Shown here piece after piece: positions 45,713 to 54,769 of a DNA stretch of 56,071 nt. The translations under genes were made by a program, and so were the position numbers. The stretch comes from Azomonas macrocytogenes (GTDB lineage Bacteria; Pseudomonadota; Gammaproteobacteria; Pseudomonadales; Pseudomonadaceae), in assembly GCF_014191985.1 (NCBI RefSeq), contig NZ_JACHXI010000019.1:32001-88071 (forward strand), in the 5' to 3' direction. The notes beneath the pieces are model-generated. The model did not search any database and was not told the DNA's origin. It saw nothing but the letters and a program-made list of their open reading frames with translations. Positions within the stretch are counted from its first letter, which is position 1; each line of letters begins with the position of its first letter.

Positions 45713-46363
45713 TTAACGTCGATCGAGTTTCTGGGCCAGGCGGTCGCCGCCGAACTGTACCAGGGTGACCAGTGCCACCAGAGCGACGATCACGGTCAGC
45801 ATCACCTGACTATCGAAGCGCTGATAGCCATAGCGGTAAGCCAGATCGCCCAGGCCACCGGCACCAATAGCACCAGCCATGGCCGAGGCGTTGATCATGG
45901 TCACCAGGGTAATGGTAAAACCACCGACGATTCCCGGCAGCGCTTCAGGCAGCAGAACGTGGCGGACGATATGCCGGCGCTGGCACCCCATCGCCTGGGC
46001 TGCTTCGATCAGGCCGTGATCCACTTCACGCAGGCTGACTTCGGCGATGCGGGCGAAGAATGGCGTGGCGGCGATGGTCAGCGGCACCACCGCGGCCCAG
46101 ACTCCATAACTGGTACCGACCAGCAAGCGAGTGAACGGAATCAGCGCCACCATCAGGATCAAGAAGGGTATCGAGCGGAACAGGTTGACGATGCTGCCCA
46201 GCACTTGGTTGGCCAGGGGGGCTTCAAAGATTCCGCCGCGCCCGCTGGTGACCAGAAATACCGCCAGTGGAATTCCGGCGAGCAGGGCAATCAACGAGGA
46301 TACGCCGACCATCAGTAACGTATCGAGCAGGCTCGCCCAGAGTCGTTCAAGCAGCAGCGACAT
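45713..46363 (-). CDS. metI: MetI-type methionine ABC permease
   Basis: A 216-residue permease, standard MetI length, with five predicted helices and the EAA loop ([34 protein letters not shown], seen as [10 protein letters not shown] and [11 protein letters not shown]). Start at 46361-46363 ([11 protein letters not shown]), which overlaps metN by 17 bp; the frame extends farther upstream but into metN. It forms the D/L-methionine importer with MetN and MetQ. Confidence 0.94.
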   Translation of the reverse strand: MSLLLERLWASLLDTLLMVGVSSLIALLAGIPLAVFLVTSGRGGIFEAPLANQVLGSIVNLFRSIPFLILMVALIPFTRLLVGTSYGVWAAVVPLTIAATPFFARIAEVSLREVDHGLIEAAQAMGCQRRHIVRHVLLPEALPGIVGGFTITLVTMINASAMAGAIGAGGLGDLAYRYGYQRFDSQVMLTVIVALVALVTLVQFGGDRLAQKLDRR

Positions 46364-47492
46364 AACCCAACACCTCCACTCTGTCCGCCAGATGGCGGGC
46401 TTGGTTCGCCAATTCATTGGCCGTCAGGGATGATCCGGCGACGGTCAATAGCAGATGTCCCACGGCGCGCCCTTGAATTCGCTCGACATTGCCGCCGAGC
46501 AGTCCGATGCGCCCGCCTAGGACGTTGCCCAACGCTGCCAGGTCCGGCTCATGGATGCCAGTGAAAAGCAGATCCAGCAGCAGCGTATCCTCTGGCTGCT
46601 CCGGTTGTTGGCGCAGGCGCGCCTGTAGGTCGGCTGGCAAGTCATAGCGCAGTGGCGCGAGCAGGCTACGTGTCGTTGCATGATGCGGCTCGCCGAATAC
46701 CTGCCAGACTGCCCCCTGTTCCACTGCCTGGCCTTTTTCCAGTACTACGACACGTTGGCAGATCTCGCGGATCACCGCCATTTCGTGGGTAATCAGCACA
46801 ATGGTCAGGCCCAGGCTGCGATTGATCTCACGCAACAGGGCGAGGATCGCCTGGGTGGTTTCCGGGTCCAGTGCGCTGGTGGCTTCGTCGCACAGCAGGA
46901 TTTCGGGGTTGTGAACCAAGGCGCGAGCAATGCCGACGCGCTGTTTCTGGCCACCGGAAAGTTGTGCCGGATAGACGTCGTGCTTGCCGTCCAGGCCGAC
47001 CAGGGCAAGCAGTTCGTCGACTTTGCGCCGCCGTGCTTCACGCGGCACACCCGCTACCCTGAGCGGTAGTTCGACGTTGTCGCGCACAGTCTTGGCCGAC
47101 ATCAGGTTGAAGTGCTGAAAGATCATGCCGATGCGCCGGCGCAGTGCGACCAGGCGATTTTCGTCCAGCTTGGCGATGTCTGTCCCGTCGATCAGTATCC
47201 GGCCACTGCTGGGTTGCTCCAGGCGATTGATGGTGCGCAGTAGTGATGATTTACCGGCGCCGCTACGGCCAATGATGCCGAAGATCTCGCCGCGCCGGAT
47301 TTCCAGATCGATGCTCTGCAGAGCCGGCACCGGTCCTTGGGCGGTGAGGTAAGTCTTGCTGACTCCTTCGAAACGCAGATGGATATCCGCAGGCTCCTGC
47401 ACCGCGACCGGCTGTGGCGTCGATGACGCCGAGAGCAAGGAAAAATCAGGCAAATCGTCGGCCTGCTTGTATTGAGCGGCACGGCTGTTCAT
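46347..47492 (-). CDS. metN: MetN-type methionine ABC ATPase
   Basis: A 381-residue ATPase: a 40-residue N-terminal extension ([20 protein letters not shown]) not seen in E. coli MetN, Walker [16 protein letters not shown], signature [15 protein letters not shown], Walker [17 protein letters not shown], and a C-terminal NIL domain (about residues 290-381) that senses methionine. It overlaps metQ by 4 bp. Confidence 0.95.
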   Translation of the reverse strand: MNSRAAQYKQADDLPDFSLLSASSTPQPVAVQEPADIHLRFEGVSKTYLTAQGPVPALQSIDLEIRRGEIFGIIGRSGAGKSSLLRTINRLEQPSSGRILIDGTDIAKLDENRLVALRRRIGMIFQHFNLMSAKTVRDNVELPLRVAGVPREARRRKVDELLALVGLDGKHDVYPAQLSGGQKQRVGIARALVHNPEILLCDEATSALDPETTQAILALLREINRSLGLTIVLITHEMAVIREICQRVVVLEKGQAVEQGAVWQVFGEPHHATTRSLLAPLRYDLPADLQARLRQQPEQPEDTLLLDLLFTGIHEPDLAALGNVLGGRIGLLGGNVERIQGRAVGHLLLTVAGSSLTANELANQARHLADRVEVLGYVAAA

Positions 47493-48334
47493 GAACCAGT
47501 CCCTGCCGTTCGGTTTTCCCAGCCGGGTTGATAGAGCGTGCCATGGGCTTTATCCAGGGCGGCACGAACCTCCGGCGAATGCTGGTAGATATCGACAAAT
47601 TTGCGTAGACGTGGATCGTCCGCGTGATCCGGCCGGATGACGAACTGAATGATGTATTCCGGGTGATCCAGTCCGTCGAACAGTAGGGCAGAGTAGGGAT
47701 CGAAAGTACCGGCTAGACGAATATAGGCAGGGTAGCCCTGCACCAGATCCACGTCTTCATAGGCACGCACCAGTTGTACTGCTTCCAGCTCGATGATTTT
47801 CAGATGCTTGGGGTTGGCAGTGATGTCGGCCAGGGTTGCCTTGTGGCTGACGCCGGGCTTCAGGGTGATCAGTCCGGCTTTTTGCAGCAGTTGCAGGCCG
47901 CGCCCACCATTCACTGGGTCGTTGGCGATGGCGACCTGAGCGCCTTCGGGCAATTCGCTGAGGTTTTTATAGCGTTTCGAATAGAGGCCGACATTATTGA
48001 TGACGCCAGGCGCGTAGGGCACCAGATTGTAGCCACCTTCCTTTTTGGCGTTTTCCAGGAAGGGAATGTGCTGGAAGTAATTCACGTCGATATCGCCATG
48101 GGCCAGGCTGACGTTGGGGGCGATCCAGTCGCTGAATTCGATCAACTCGACTTTCAGGCCTTGTTTCTCGGCGACGTTGACCGCGGCCTCCAGAGGTGGG
48201 GCGAAGGCGGCAGTCGTGCCGAGCTTGAGCGGTTCTGTGTAATCGGCAGCCTGGCCCTGGCCGACAATGGCGAGCAGAGCAGCGGCGCCCAGGGTTTTCA
48301 GCCAGTTGTGGCTAGCCATCAATCGGTGCAGCAT
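47489..48334 (-). CDS. metQ: MetQ/NlpA-family substrate-binding protein
   Basis: A 281-residue periplasmic protein: signal peptide ending near GQGQAA, then [39 protein letters not shown], with [17 protein letters not shown] typical of MetQ. Lipobox Cys is absent, so it is soluble rather than a lipoprotein. AAGGAA lies 7 nt before the ATG. The ligand may be methionine or a related sulfur compound such as methionine sulfoxide, given the flanking oxygenases. Confidence 0.93.
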   Translation of the reverse strand: MLHRLMASHNWLKTLGAAALLAIVGQGQAADYTEPLKLGTTAAFAPPLEAAVNVAEKQGLKVELIEFSDWIAPNVSLAHGDIDVNYFQHIPFLENAKKEGGYNLVPYAPGVINNVGLYSKRYKNLSELPEGAQVAIANDPVNGGRGLQLLQKAGLITLKPGVSHKATLADITANPKHLKIIELEAVQLVRAYEDVDLVQGYPAYIRLAGTFDPYSALLFDGLDHPEYIIQFVIRPDHADDPRLRKFVDIYQHSPEVRAALDKAHGTLYQPGWENRTAGTGS

Positions 48335-48360
48335 TTTGGGATTCCTTTTTCTCGATGAGG

Positions 48361-49752
48361 TTAGATCGCTGTTCGGTGTTGAGTATCCCGTTGGCCCAGG
48401 TTGCGCCAGCCAGCACCAGGATGACCTTGCGGCAGGCGCGGCCCCTGGCCGAATACCTTGTCGCGCAGAGTGCCTTCGGCGTAGGCCGTCTTGTATGAGC
48501 CACGGGACTGCAGTTCGGGAATCACCAGGTCGATGAAGTCGGCATAGCTTTCCGGGGTTACCGTGCGGGTCAAGTTGAAGCCGTCCAGCCCGGTTTCGGC
48601 GATCCAGCTTTCCAGTCCGTCGGCGACTTGAATGGGCGAGCCCACCAGCAGCGGGTAACGTCCGCCCAAGGCGTGCTGCTCCAGAAGGCGCCGCCGGGTC
48701 CAGCCGCTGTCTTTTGCCGTGAAGGTCTTGGTCACTGATTCGATGGCGTTGGTCTTCTGGTAGCGGATCGGTTCATCCAGGGCATAGCGGGAAAAGTCGA
48801 TGCCGGTGGAGCTGGAAAGGTGTGCTAGGCCTGCCTCGGGATTGGCATGGCGCAGGTATTCGGCATGTTTGTCGCGGGCTTCGGCTTCGGTGGGCGCGAC
48901 AATCACGCTGATCCCCATGAATACCTTGATCGCTTGCGCCGATCGACCGGCCACTAGCGCACTCTGGCGAACCCGTTCGACCTGTTCGCGTACCACTGCC
49001 TTATTCTGGCCAGTGATGAAAACACCTTCGGCATGCTGTCCGGCGAAGCGTAGGCCGCGCTCGGAGGAGCCGGCCTGGAACAGCAGCGGTGTGCGTTGTG
49101 GCGATGGTGCGGTGAGGTGATAGCCCTCGACCTGATAAAACTCGCCATGGTGGTGGACCTTGTGCACCTTGTCCGGCTGGGCATAGATGCGGCGCTTACG
49201 ATCGGCCAGCACCGCATCGTCTTCCCAACTGCCTTCCCAGAGTTGGTAGAGCACCTGCAGGTATTCGTCGGCCTGATCGTAGCGGCGATCATGCTCGACC
49301 TGAGCTTGCCGGCCGATGGCCTTGGCTGCACTTTCCAGATAACCGGTGACGATATTCCAGCCGATCCGGCCACGGGTCAGATGGTCGAGTGTGGACAGCC
49401 GCCGGGCGAACACGTAAGGCGGTTCAGTGAGGTTGGCGGTCAGGCCGAAGCCGAGGTGCCGGGTGACGCTGGCCATGGCTGAAGCGATCAGCAACGGGTC
49501 GTGCACGGGTAATTGAATGGCTTCCTTGAGTGTCAGGTCGATACCGTTCTGGTAGACGTCATAGACGCCGACGATATCGGCGATGAACAGCCCATCGAAC
49601 AGGCCGCGCTCCAGCAACCGAGCCAGATCGGTCCAGTATTCCAGCGTGTCGAATTCAACGGAGCGGTCGCGCGGATGCGTCCACAGGCCATGGTTGATGT
49701 GGCCGATACAGTTCATGTTGAACGCGTTGAGCAGTATCTGTTTTCCGGCCAT
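48361..49752 (-). CDS. FMN-dependent monooxygenase of the NtaA/SnaA/DszA family
   Basis: A 463-residue bacterial-luciferase-like flavin oxygenase: LFDGLFIADIVGVYD, GFGLTANLTEPPYVFARRLSTLDHLTRGRIGWNIVTGY (seen as YVFARRLSTLDHL and GRIGWNIVTGYLES), and PLLFQAGSSERGLRFA. Members oxidise organosulfur or aminocarboxylate compounds with FMNH2 from a separate reductase, which is not encoded here. The C-terminal tail (QGHPGAGWRNLGQRD) is unusual. It overlaps the next gene by one base and lies 26 bp from metQ. Confidence 0.92.
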   Translation of the reverse strand: MAGKQILLNAFNMNCIGHINHGLWTHPRDRSVEFDTLEYWTDLARLLERGLFDGLFIADIVGVYDVYQNGIDLTLKEAIQLPVHDPLLIASAMASVTRHLGFGLTANLTEPPYVFARRLSTLDHLTRGRIGWNIVTGYLESAAKAIGRQAQVEHDRRYDQADEYLQVLYQLWEGSWEDDAVLADRKRRIYAQPDKVHKVHHHGEFYQVEGYHLTAPSPQRTPLLFQAGSSERGLRFAGQHAEGVFITGQNKAVVREQVERVRQSALVAGRSAQAIKVFMGISVIVAPTEAEARDKHAEYLRHANPEAGLAHLSSSTGIDFSRYALDEPIRYQKTNAIESVTKTFTAKDSGWTRRRLLEQHALGGRYPLLVGSPIQVADGLESWIAETGLDGFNLTRTVTPESYADFIDLVIPELQSRGSYKTAYAEGTLRDKVFGQGPRLPQGHPGAGWRNLGQRDTQHRTAI

Positions 49753-50972
49753 CAGATTGTTCCCCGGCGCGGCGGCAGGGTGTCGTTGAGGTAGTAGTTG
49801 CCAATGGCGTGGTACTTCCAGCGCACCGGATCGTGCAGGGTATGGGTGCGTGCATTGCGCCAGTGCCGGTCGAGATTGTGTGCGGCGAGAGTGGCGCGGC
49901 TGCCGGAGAGCTCGAACAATTTGCTGGCAGCATTCAGGGATATCTCGGTGGTGATTGCGCGTGCCTTGGCTACGACGATGGAGGCGGCCGCCACTGCCGA
50001 GGCATTCGCTTCGTCCTGCACCTGATCGAGCACTTCTCCGGCTTCTTCCAACAGCGCTTCGGCCGCATGCAGGCGGGCGGTGAGACGGCCGATTTCGGCC
50101 AGGGTCAGTGGATCGTTGCTGGCCTGTTCATGGCCCGAATCGATCCAGGGGCGCGCATGTTCCCGGACGAACGCCAGAGTATCCTCATAGGCGGCGCGAG
50201 CAATGCCGGCATCGATGGCAGCATGCAGGATCTGCGCGAACGGCCCGAGGCGGGTTGGGTGTTCGAAGACCGGTTGCAGCGGCACGATATCGTCGGCTTC
50301 GACGCGTACGTTATCGAATATTACCGAGCCGCTGCCGCTGGTGCGCTGGCCGAACCCTGACCAGTCGTCGACTATCTTCAGCCCTGAGGCCGAGCGCGGC
50401 ACGAAGGCGAATTGCAGCACGCCATCCTCGTCGACTGCTGAAGTCGGGATGCGCTGGGCAAACAGAGCCCCGGTGGAATAGAACTTGCGACCATCGATGC
50501 GGTAGCCGCTGCCGTCGTGCCGCAGGCGGGTAGCACGATCCTGAGCTGTACGGGTCCCCAGTTCGGCATGGGCATTACCAAAGCGGGCACCACTCAATAC
50601 CTCGGCATAGAGACGTTGTTGCTGCACCGGGCTACCGTTCAGCCGGAGCAGCTCCAGGGCGTAGTAGTGATTTTGTGGGATATGCCCAAGAGAGCTGTCG
50701 GCGCGGGAAATCCGAGCTACGACCTTGGCCAGGGTGGCGGCGGAAACATCGGCACCACCGTATTCCTTCGGTACCGTGATGCCCCACAGTCCGGAGCGCG
50801 AGAATTGCTCCAGTTCGGCATGCGGCAGGCGTCTTTCGCGGTCGCGCTCGGCCGCTTCGCGGACGAAGATCGCGGCCAGTTCTTCGGCTACTTCCAGGGC
50901 CTGGGCATCGCTCTGAATCAGGGCGGTGGCTTGTGTCGTATCACGGCGATTGTCTTTGACGATTGCGTTCAT
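49752..50972 (-). CDS. SfnB-family acyl-CoA-dehydrogenase-like oxygenase, copy 1
   Basis: A 406-residue FAD/FMN enzyme of the acyl-CoA dehydrogenase fold: SGLWGITVPKEYGGADVSAATLAKVV, SSLGHIPQNHYYALELL, and near the C-terminus LFELSGSRATLAAHNLDRHWRNARTHTLHDP. The RHWRNARTHTLHDP block is shared with DszC/SfnB-type sulfur monooxygenases. SfnB takes part in dimethyl sulfone and other organosulfur use. Start ATG 50970-50972 after GGAGCA. Paralogue of the next gene, 13 bp away. Confidence 0.9.
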   Translation of the reverse strand: MNAIVKDNRRDTTQATALIQSDAQALEVAEELAAIFVREAAERDRERRLPHAELEQFSRSGLWGITVPKEYGGADVSAATLAKVVARISRADSSLGHIPQNHYYALELLRLNGSPVQQQRLYAEVLSGARFGNAHAELGTRTAQDRATRLRHDGSGYRIDGRKFYSTGALFAQRIPTSAVDEDGVLQFAFVPRSASGLKIVDDWSGFGQRTSGSGSVIFDNVRVEADDIVPLQPVFEHPTRLGPFAQILHAAIDAGIARAAYEDTLAFVREHARPWIDSGHEQASNDPLTLAEIGRLTARLHAAEALLEEAGEVLDQVQDEANASAVAAASIVVAKARAITTEISLNAASKLFELSGSRATLAAHNLDRHWRNARTHTLHDPVRWKYHAIGNYYLNDTLPPRRGTI

Positions 50973-50985
50973 GAGCGTGCTCCGT

Positions 50986-52254
50986 TCAGATCCAGGAATG
51001 CCGGGCGGGTTTGGCGCCATTGAGGTGGTAATTGCCGATAGCGTGATACTTCCAGCGCACCGGGTCGTGCAGGGTGTGGGTGCGGGCGTTACGCCAATGG
51101 CGATCGAGGTTGTAGTCGGCGAGAGTGGCGCGGCTGCCGGCCAGTTCGAACAGCTTCTCGCTGGCAGCCAGGGAAATCTCGGTGGTCAGTACCTTGGCTT
51201 CGGCTACTGCTATGGACGCGCGGGCGGCGGAGTCGGCATCGATGGGCGCGGCATTGATTTCGTCCAGCACCCGTCCGGCTCTTTTTAACAGCGACTCGGC
51301 GGCATGCAGGTCGAGCTGTAGGCGGCCAATGTCAGCAATCACGTAGGGATCGTCGCCGGCTCGTTCGACGCCAGCATCGATCCATGGCCGCGCCTGGGTT
51401 CGGACGAAGGCAATGGTATCTTCCAGGGCGGCGCGGGCGATGCCGACGTCGATGGCAGCCTGGACCAGTTGCGAGCTGGAGCCTTGAATATTCGGCTGTT
51501 CTACCAGTTTCCAAATAGGAATGATGTTCTCGGCTGCGACTGGCACTCGATCAAGCAATATGGTGCCGCTGGCCGTAGTGCGCTGGCCGAAGCCGGACCA
51601 GTCGTTGAGGATGCGCAGCCCTGGCGTGCCGCGTGGGATGAAGGCCAGCACCAGGCGGCCTTCGTCATCGATGGCCTTGGCGGCGATCCAGTGGGCGAAC
51701 AACGCACCGGTGGAATAGAACTTTTCACCGCTCAGCACGTAATTGCCGCCGTCACTGACGATTCGCGCCCGGACATCCAGGGTGTGCTTGCTGTTGCGTT
51801 CGGGGCCGGCATTACCGATCCGCCAGCCCTCCAGCACGGTCTTGAGCAGGCGGCGTTTCTGCGTTTCGCTGCCACTGGCCAGAAGTAGCTGGATGATGCC
51901 GAAATGATTTTGCGGAATCTGCCCGAGAGATGGATCGGCCTGGGAAATGGTGCGGAACACTTCGGCAATGGTGACGAACGATAAGCCTGGTCCACCGTAC
52001 TGGCGTGGAATGGCGATGCTGCCCAGGCCGCTGCTGGTGAATCTTTCGATTTCGTTCCATGGCAGCTTGCGTTCGCTGTCCCGCAGCGCCGCTTCGGTCA
52101 GGGCTGCGCGAGCCAGCGAACGGGCAGCTTCAAGGGCCTGTCCGGCATGTTCGATAGTCTGGACCGGTAGCAGGGGCGGAGCTGCATCCTGATCGCTTTC
52201 GAGAACGATGGACGCTTGTTGCGCGGTAAGTGGAGGGGAAAGCTGACTGGTCAT
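50986..52254 (-). CDS. SfnB-family acyl-CoA-dehydrogenase-like oxygenase, copy 2
   Basis: A 422-residue paralogue with the same order of motifs: SSGLGSIAIPRQYGGPGLSFVTIAEVF, SLGQIPQNHFGIIQLLL, and LFELAGSRATLADYNLDRHWRNARTHTLHDP, followed by an almost identical VRWKYHAIGNY end. The N-terminal 40 residues (MTSQLSPPLTAQQ...) differ. GAGG precedes the ATG. First gene of the operon with metNIQ and the flavin oxygenase; the two copies may act on different substrates or as a heteromer. Confidence 0.9.
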   Translation of the reverse strand: MTSQLSPPLTAQQASIVLESDQDAAPPLLPVQTIEHAGQALEAARSLARAALTEAALRDSERKLPWNEIERFTSSGLGSIAIPRQYGGPGLSFVTIAEVFRTISQADPSLGQIPQNHFGIIQLLLASGSETQKRRLLKTVLEGWRIGNAGPERNSKHTLDVRARIVSDGGNYVLSGEKFYSTGALFAHWIAAKAIDDEGRLVLAFIPRGTPGLRILNDWSGFGQRTTASGTILLDRVPVAAENIIPIWKLVEQPNIQGSSSQLVQAAIDVGIARAALEDTIAFVRTQARPWIDAGVERAGDDPYVIADIGRLQLDLHAAESLLKRAGRVLDEINAAPIDADSAARASIAVAEAKVLTTEISLAASEKLFELAGSRATLADYNLDRHWRNARTHTLHDPVRWKYHAIGNYHLNGAKPARHSWI

Positions 52255-52587
52255 GTGAACCTCATCTTCGGATAAGCCGCTACGGCATCGCGAAGATGAA
52301 CCGAAGCTGGCTGGTTGGCGGTGCTCCGGTAGTCCGGTACATATACCCTAACTATTGGTAAATAAAAAATAAAATAGCCTTTTAGAATATCTATAGGCAT
52401 TTTAGATTGTGTGTAATATGCAATTTTTTCATTTAAAGAGAGAAATAAATTCTTTTTAAGAATTAATTTACTCGTCTAAATTCGCCCCCTGCCGACAGCG
52501 GACCACCGCATCGAGCTCATCAAGGGGCTCGCTTGTCATTCGAGCCCCAGCAGATTCGTGTATTACACTGCATTTGGAGCATCGAGC
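52255..52587. other. AT-rich divergent promoter region of the sulfur operon and oprD
   Basis: 333 bp, very AT-rich at 52340-52475, between divergent genes. It contains a perfect inverted repeat AATTCTT-TTT-AAGAATT at 52448-52464. No -24/-12 sigma-54 element was seen. AT-rich control regions like this are typical of CysB-regulated sulfur genes, but no site can be assigned by eye. Confidence 0.5.
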
Positions 52588-53931
52588 ATGAACAGATCGT
52601 CCCTGGTCCTGGTTGCCGCTTTCGGCATGGGCATCCAGTCGGCCAGTGCCGCCGGCTTTTTTGAGGACAGCAAAGCGACCCTTAGCCTGCGTAACCTTTA
52701 TTTCAATCAGGATAACCGCTCAGGTTCCGCCGACCCGTCCAAGCTGGAGGAGTGGGGCCAAGGATTCAACCTCAACTACACGTCCGGCTATACGGAGGGC
52801 CCGGTTGGTTTCGGTATCGATGCGTTGGGTCTTTGGGGGATACGGCTCGATTCGGGCAAGGGCACTCACTACAACCCGAGCAGTGCCAGCTACAGCGGGC
52901 AATTGTTCCCCACCGATCATGGTGGCCGGGCGGTGCACAGCTACGGCAGTATCTTGCCAACCGGCAAGATAAGGTTTTCCAAGACTGAAGTACGCTTGGG
53001 CACCTTGCTACCGAGGTTGCCGGTAGTGTCCTACAACGACGGTCGTCTGCTGCCGCAGACGTTCAGCGGTGCCCAGGTCGTCTCCAAGGAAATTGACAAC
53101 CTGACGCTGATTGCCGGCAAGTTGGAGCGTGCCAAGGGACGTAGTTCTACCAACAGTGAGTCTCTGTCCATTGCGGGCTCCAACAATGCCCAGACTGGCC
53201 ACTTCAGCAACAAGTTTTACTATGCCGGGCTCGACTACAACCTTACCAAGGACCTGACGCTGCAGTACTACTACGGCAACCTGGAAAAATTCTACGAGCA
53301 GCATTTCGTCGGCCTGATCCATGTGCTGCCAATTGGCGAAAAGCAGTCGCTGAAAACCGATCTGCGTTATTTCAACAGTTATTCCGCCGGCAGAAATAGC
53401 CATGCTTCCGGCCGCGCCCAGGGGTATCGCAGTAGTGGTTACTGGTCGCCTGGCGATTCGGATAGTGGCGAGGTAGATAACCGTACCTGGAGTATCAACT
53501 TTACCTACAATGTGGCAGGGCACGAGTTGACCGCTGGTATGCAGCGAATGTCCGGCAATAGTGACTTTCCGGTACTCAACCAAGGCGATGGCTATACCTC
53601 TTACCTGATTACCGACAGCCAGTTTGCCAAATTCCTCAATGCCGGCGAGCGTACCTGGCGCGTTAGTTATTCCTACGATTTCGCTGCCATTGGCCTTCCG
53701 GGCCTGAAAGCGCTGGGGATTTACCTGCGTGGTGATAATGTTGATGCTGCTGGCGGCAGCGACCAGAAAGAATGGGAACGCGATCTACGCCTCAGCTATA
53801 CGGTCCAGAGCGGGATACTCAAGGGAGTTGGCCTGAGTTACTGGCATGCAACTTTCCGTACTGATGTAAGAACCGGGCGCGATCTCGACGAGGATCGTAT
53901 CTACCTCACCTACAGCCTGCCTTTGCTGTGA
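52588..53931 (+). CDS. OprD-family outer-membrane porin
   Basis: A 447-residue porin from ATG 52588 (after GGAGC): signal peptide ending QSASAAGF, then the OprD signature FFEDSKATLSLRNLYFNQDNR and a barrel ending in YLTYSLPLL. OprD-type porins take up basic amino acids, peptides or aromatic acids. Divergent from the organosulfur operon, sharing its promoter region, so it likely imports the sulfur substrate. Longer start at 52558 lacks a signal peptide. Confidence 0.93.
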   Translation: MNRSSLVLVAAFGMGIQSASAAGFFEDSKATLSLRNLYFNQDNRSGSADPSKLEEWGQGFNLNYTSGYTEGPVGFGIDALGLWGIRLDSGKGTHYNPSSASYSGQLFPTDHGGRAVHSYGSILPTGKIRFSKTEVRLGTLLPRLPVVSYNDGRLLPQTFSGAQVVSKEIDNLTLIAGKLERAKGRSSTNSESLSIAGSNNAQTGHFSNKFYYAGLDYNLTKDLTLQYYYGNLEKFYEQHFVGLIHVLPIGEKQSLKTDLRYFNSYSAGRNSHASGRAQGYRSSGYWSPGDSDSGEVDNRTWSINFTYNVAGHELTAGMQRMSGNSDFPVLNQGDGYTSYLITDSQFAKFLNAGERTWRVSYSYDFAAIGLPGLKALGIYLRGDNVDAAGGSDQKEWERDLRLSYTVQSGILKGVGLSYWHATFRTDVRTGRDLDEDRIYLTYSLPLL

Positions 53932-54184
53932 TCTGCTGCCCTGGCATGCTGGCTTGGTAGCTAGCTGTCGGTGGTCTGATGTGAGCTGCTTCATAAGGAT
54001 GTGATGCAGTTATCCAAGGTGATTGAGAGGAAACAGGGCAAGGAGTAAAAGGCTATATATTTCAATTTTGAATATAAATAAAATAAAAAATTACTTTTTT
54101 GGAATATAAAGGTTGCATAAAGTGGCTTCACCGCAGCGCGACAGATCGCCTGCGGAATCTGATCCGCCGATCAAGGAGCCTTTT
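53932..54184. other. AT-rich leader before the rhodanese gene
   Basis: 253 bp without a gene. From 54050 to 54120 it is strongly AT-rich and repeats GAATATAAA twice (54072 and 54103 regions), just before the rhodanese start. This could be a CysB- or similarly controlled promoter. Confidence 0.4.
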
Positions 54185-54700
54185 ATGTCTGTTGTTGCCC
54201 ATGTGCCTTCCGCCATTGTAAGAAGGCCCACCGATGTACGCACGGTGCTTGCTACCAGCGCTGATGAACTGCTTGCTCGTGGGCGAACTCGAGCGGTTGA
54301 AAATAGCTTGGCATATGCTGGTAGCCTCTATCCGCCGGAAGCCTGGGCGTTATTACAGAGTGGTCTGGTGACTTTGGTGGATGTGCGCACGGCAGAAGAA
54401 TTGAAATTCGTCGGCCATGTGCCGGATAGCTTGCATGTGGCCTGGCAGACCGGGCCAGCGATGATCAAGAATCCGCGCTTTTTGCGTGAACTGGAGCTCA
54501 AGGCCGGGCGTGACGGTATCCTGGTCTTGCTGTGTCGTAGTGGCAAGCGTTCCGATGCGGCCGCAACGGCTGCAACCGCCGCAGGCTTTACCCAGGTCTT
54601 CAATGTGCTGGAGGGCTTCGAGGGTGATCTCGATACCCAGCGGCAACGCGGTGAAGCGGGTGGCTGGCGGCATTGGGGCCTGCCCTGGGTGCAGGACTGA
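54185..54700 (+). CDS. Rhodanese-domain sulfurtransferase
   Basis: A 171-residue single rhodanese domain at about residues 50-150: LVDVRTAEELKFVGHVPDSLHVAWQ and the active-site loop VLLCRSGKRSDAAA with the catalytic Cys, then FNVLEGFEGDLD and a C-terminal WGLPWVQD. It moves sulfane sulfur, probably supplying or detoxifying sulfur released by the oxygenases. ATG 54185 follows AAGGAG. It sits 69 bp before the second epsC, so co-transcription is likely. Confidence 0.92.
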   Translation: MSVVAHVPSAIVRRPTDVRTVLATSADELLARGRTRAVENSLAYAGSLYPPEAWALLQSGLVTLVDVRTAEELKFVGHVPDSLHVAWQTGPAMIKNPRFLRELELKAGRDGILVLLCRSGKRSDAAATAATAAGFTQVFNVLEGFEGDLDTQRQRGEAGGWRHWGLPWVQD

Positions 54701-54737
54701 AAACCAGGCCTTTCTTTTCTTTCACTTTTTTGGACCA

Positions 54738-54752
54738 GACCGCCAGGCGGTC
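54738..54752. repeat. 15-bp palindrome before epsC copy 2
   Basis: GACCGCC-A-GGCGGTC, a perfect palindrome 17 bp before the epsC copy 2 start and just after the rhodanese gene. It could be a regulator site; too short a loop for a terminator. Confidence 0.5.
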
Positions 54753-54769
54753 AATAACAAGGAGTCTCT

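Noticed and set aside
52255-52587. Sigma-54 (-24/-12) promoter for the SfnB operon
   Set aside because: No TGGCAC-N5-TTGC-like element seen on either strand; SfnR-type control is not supported here.
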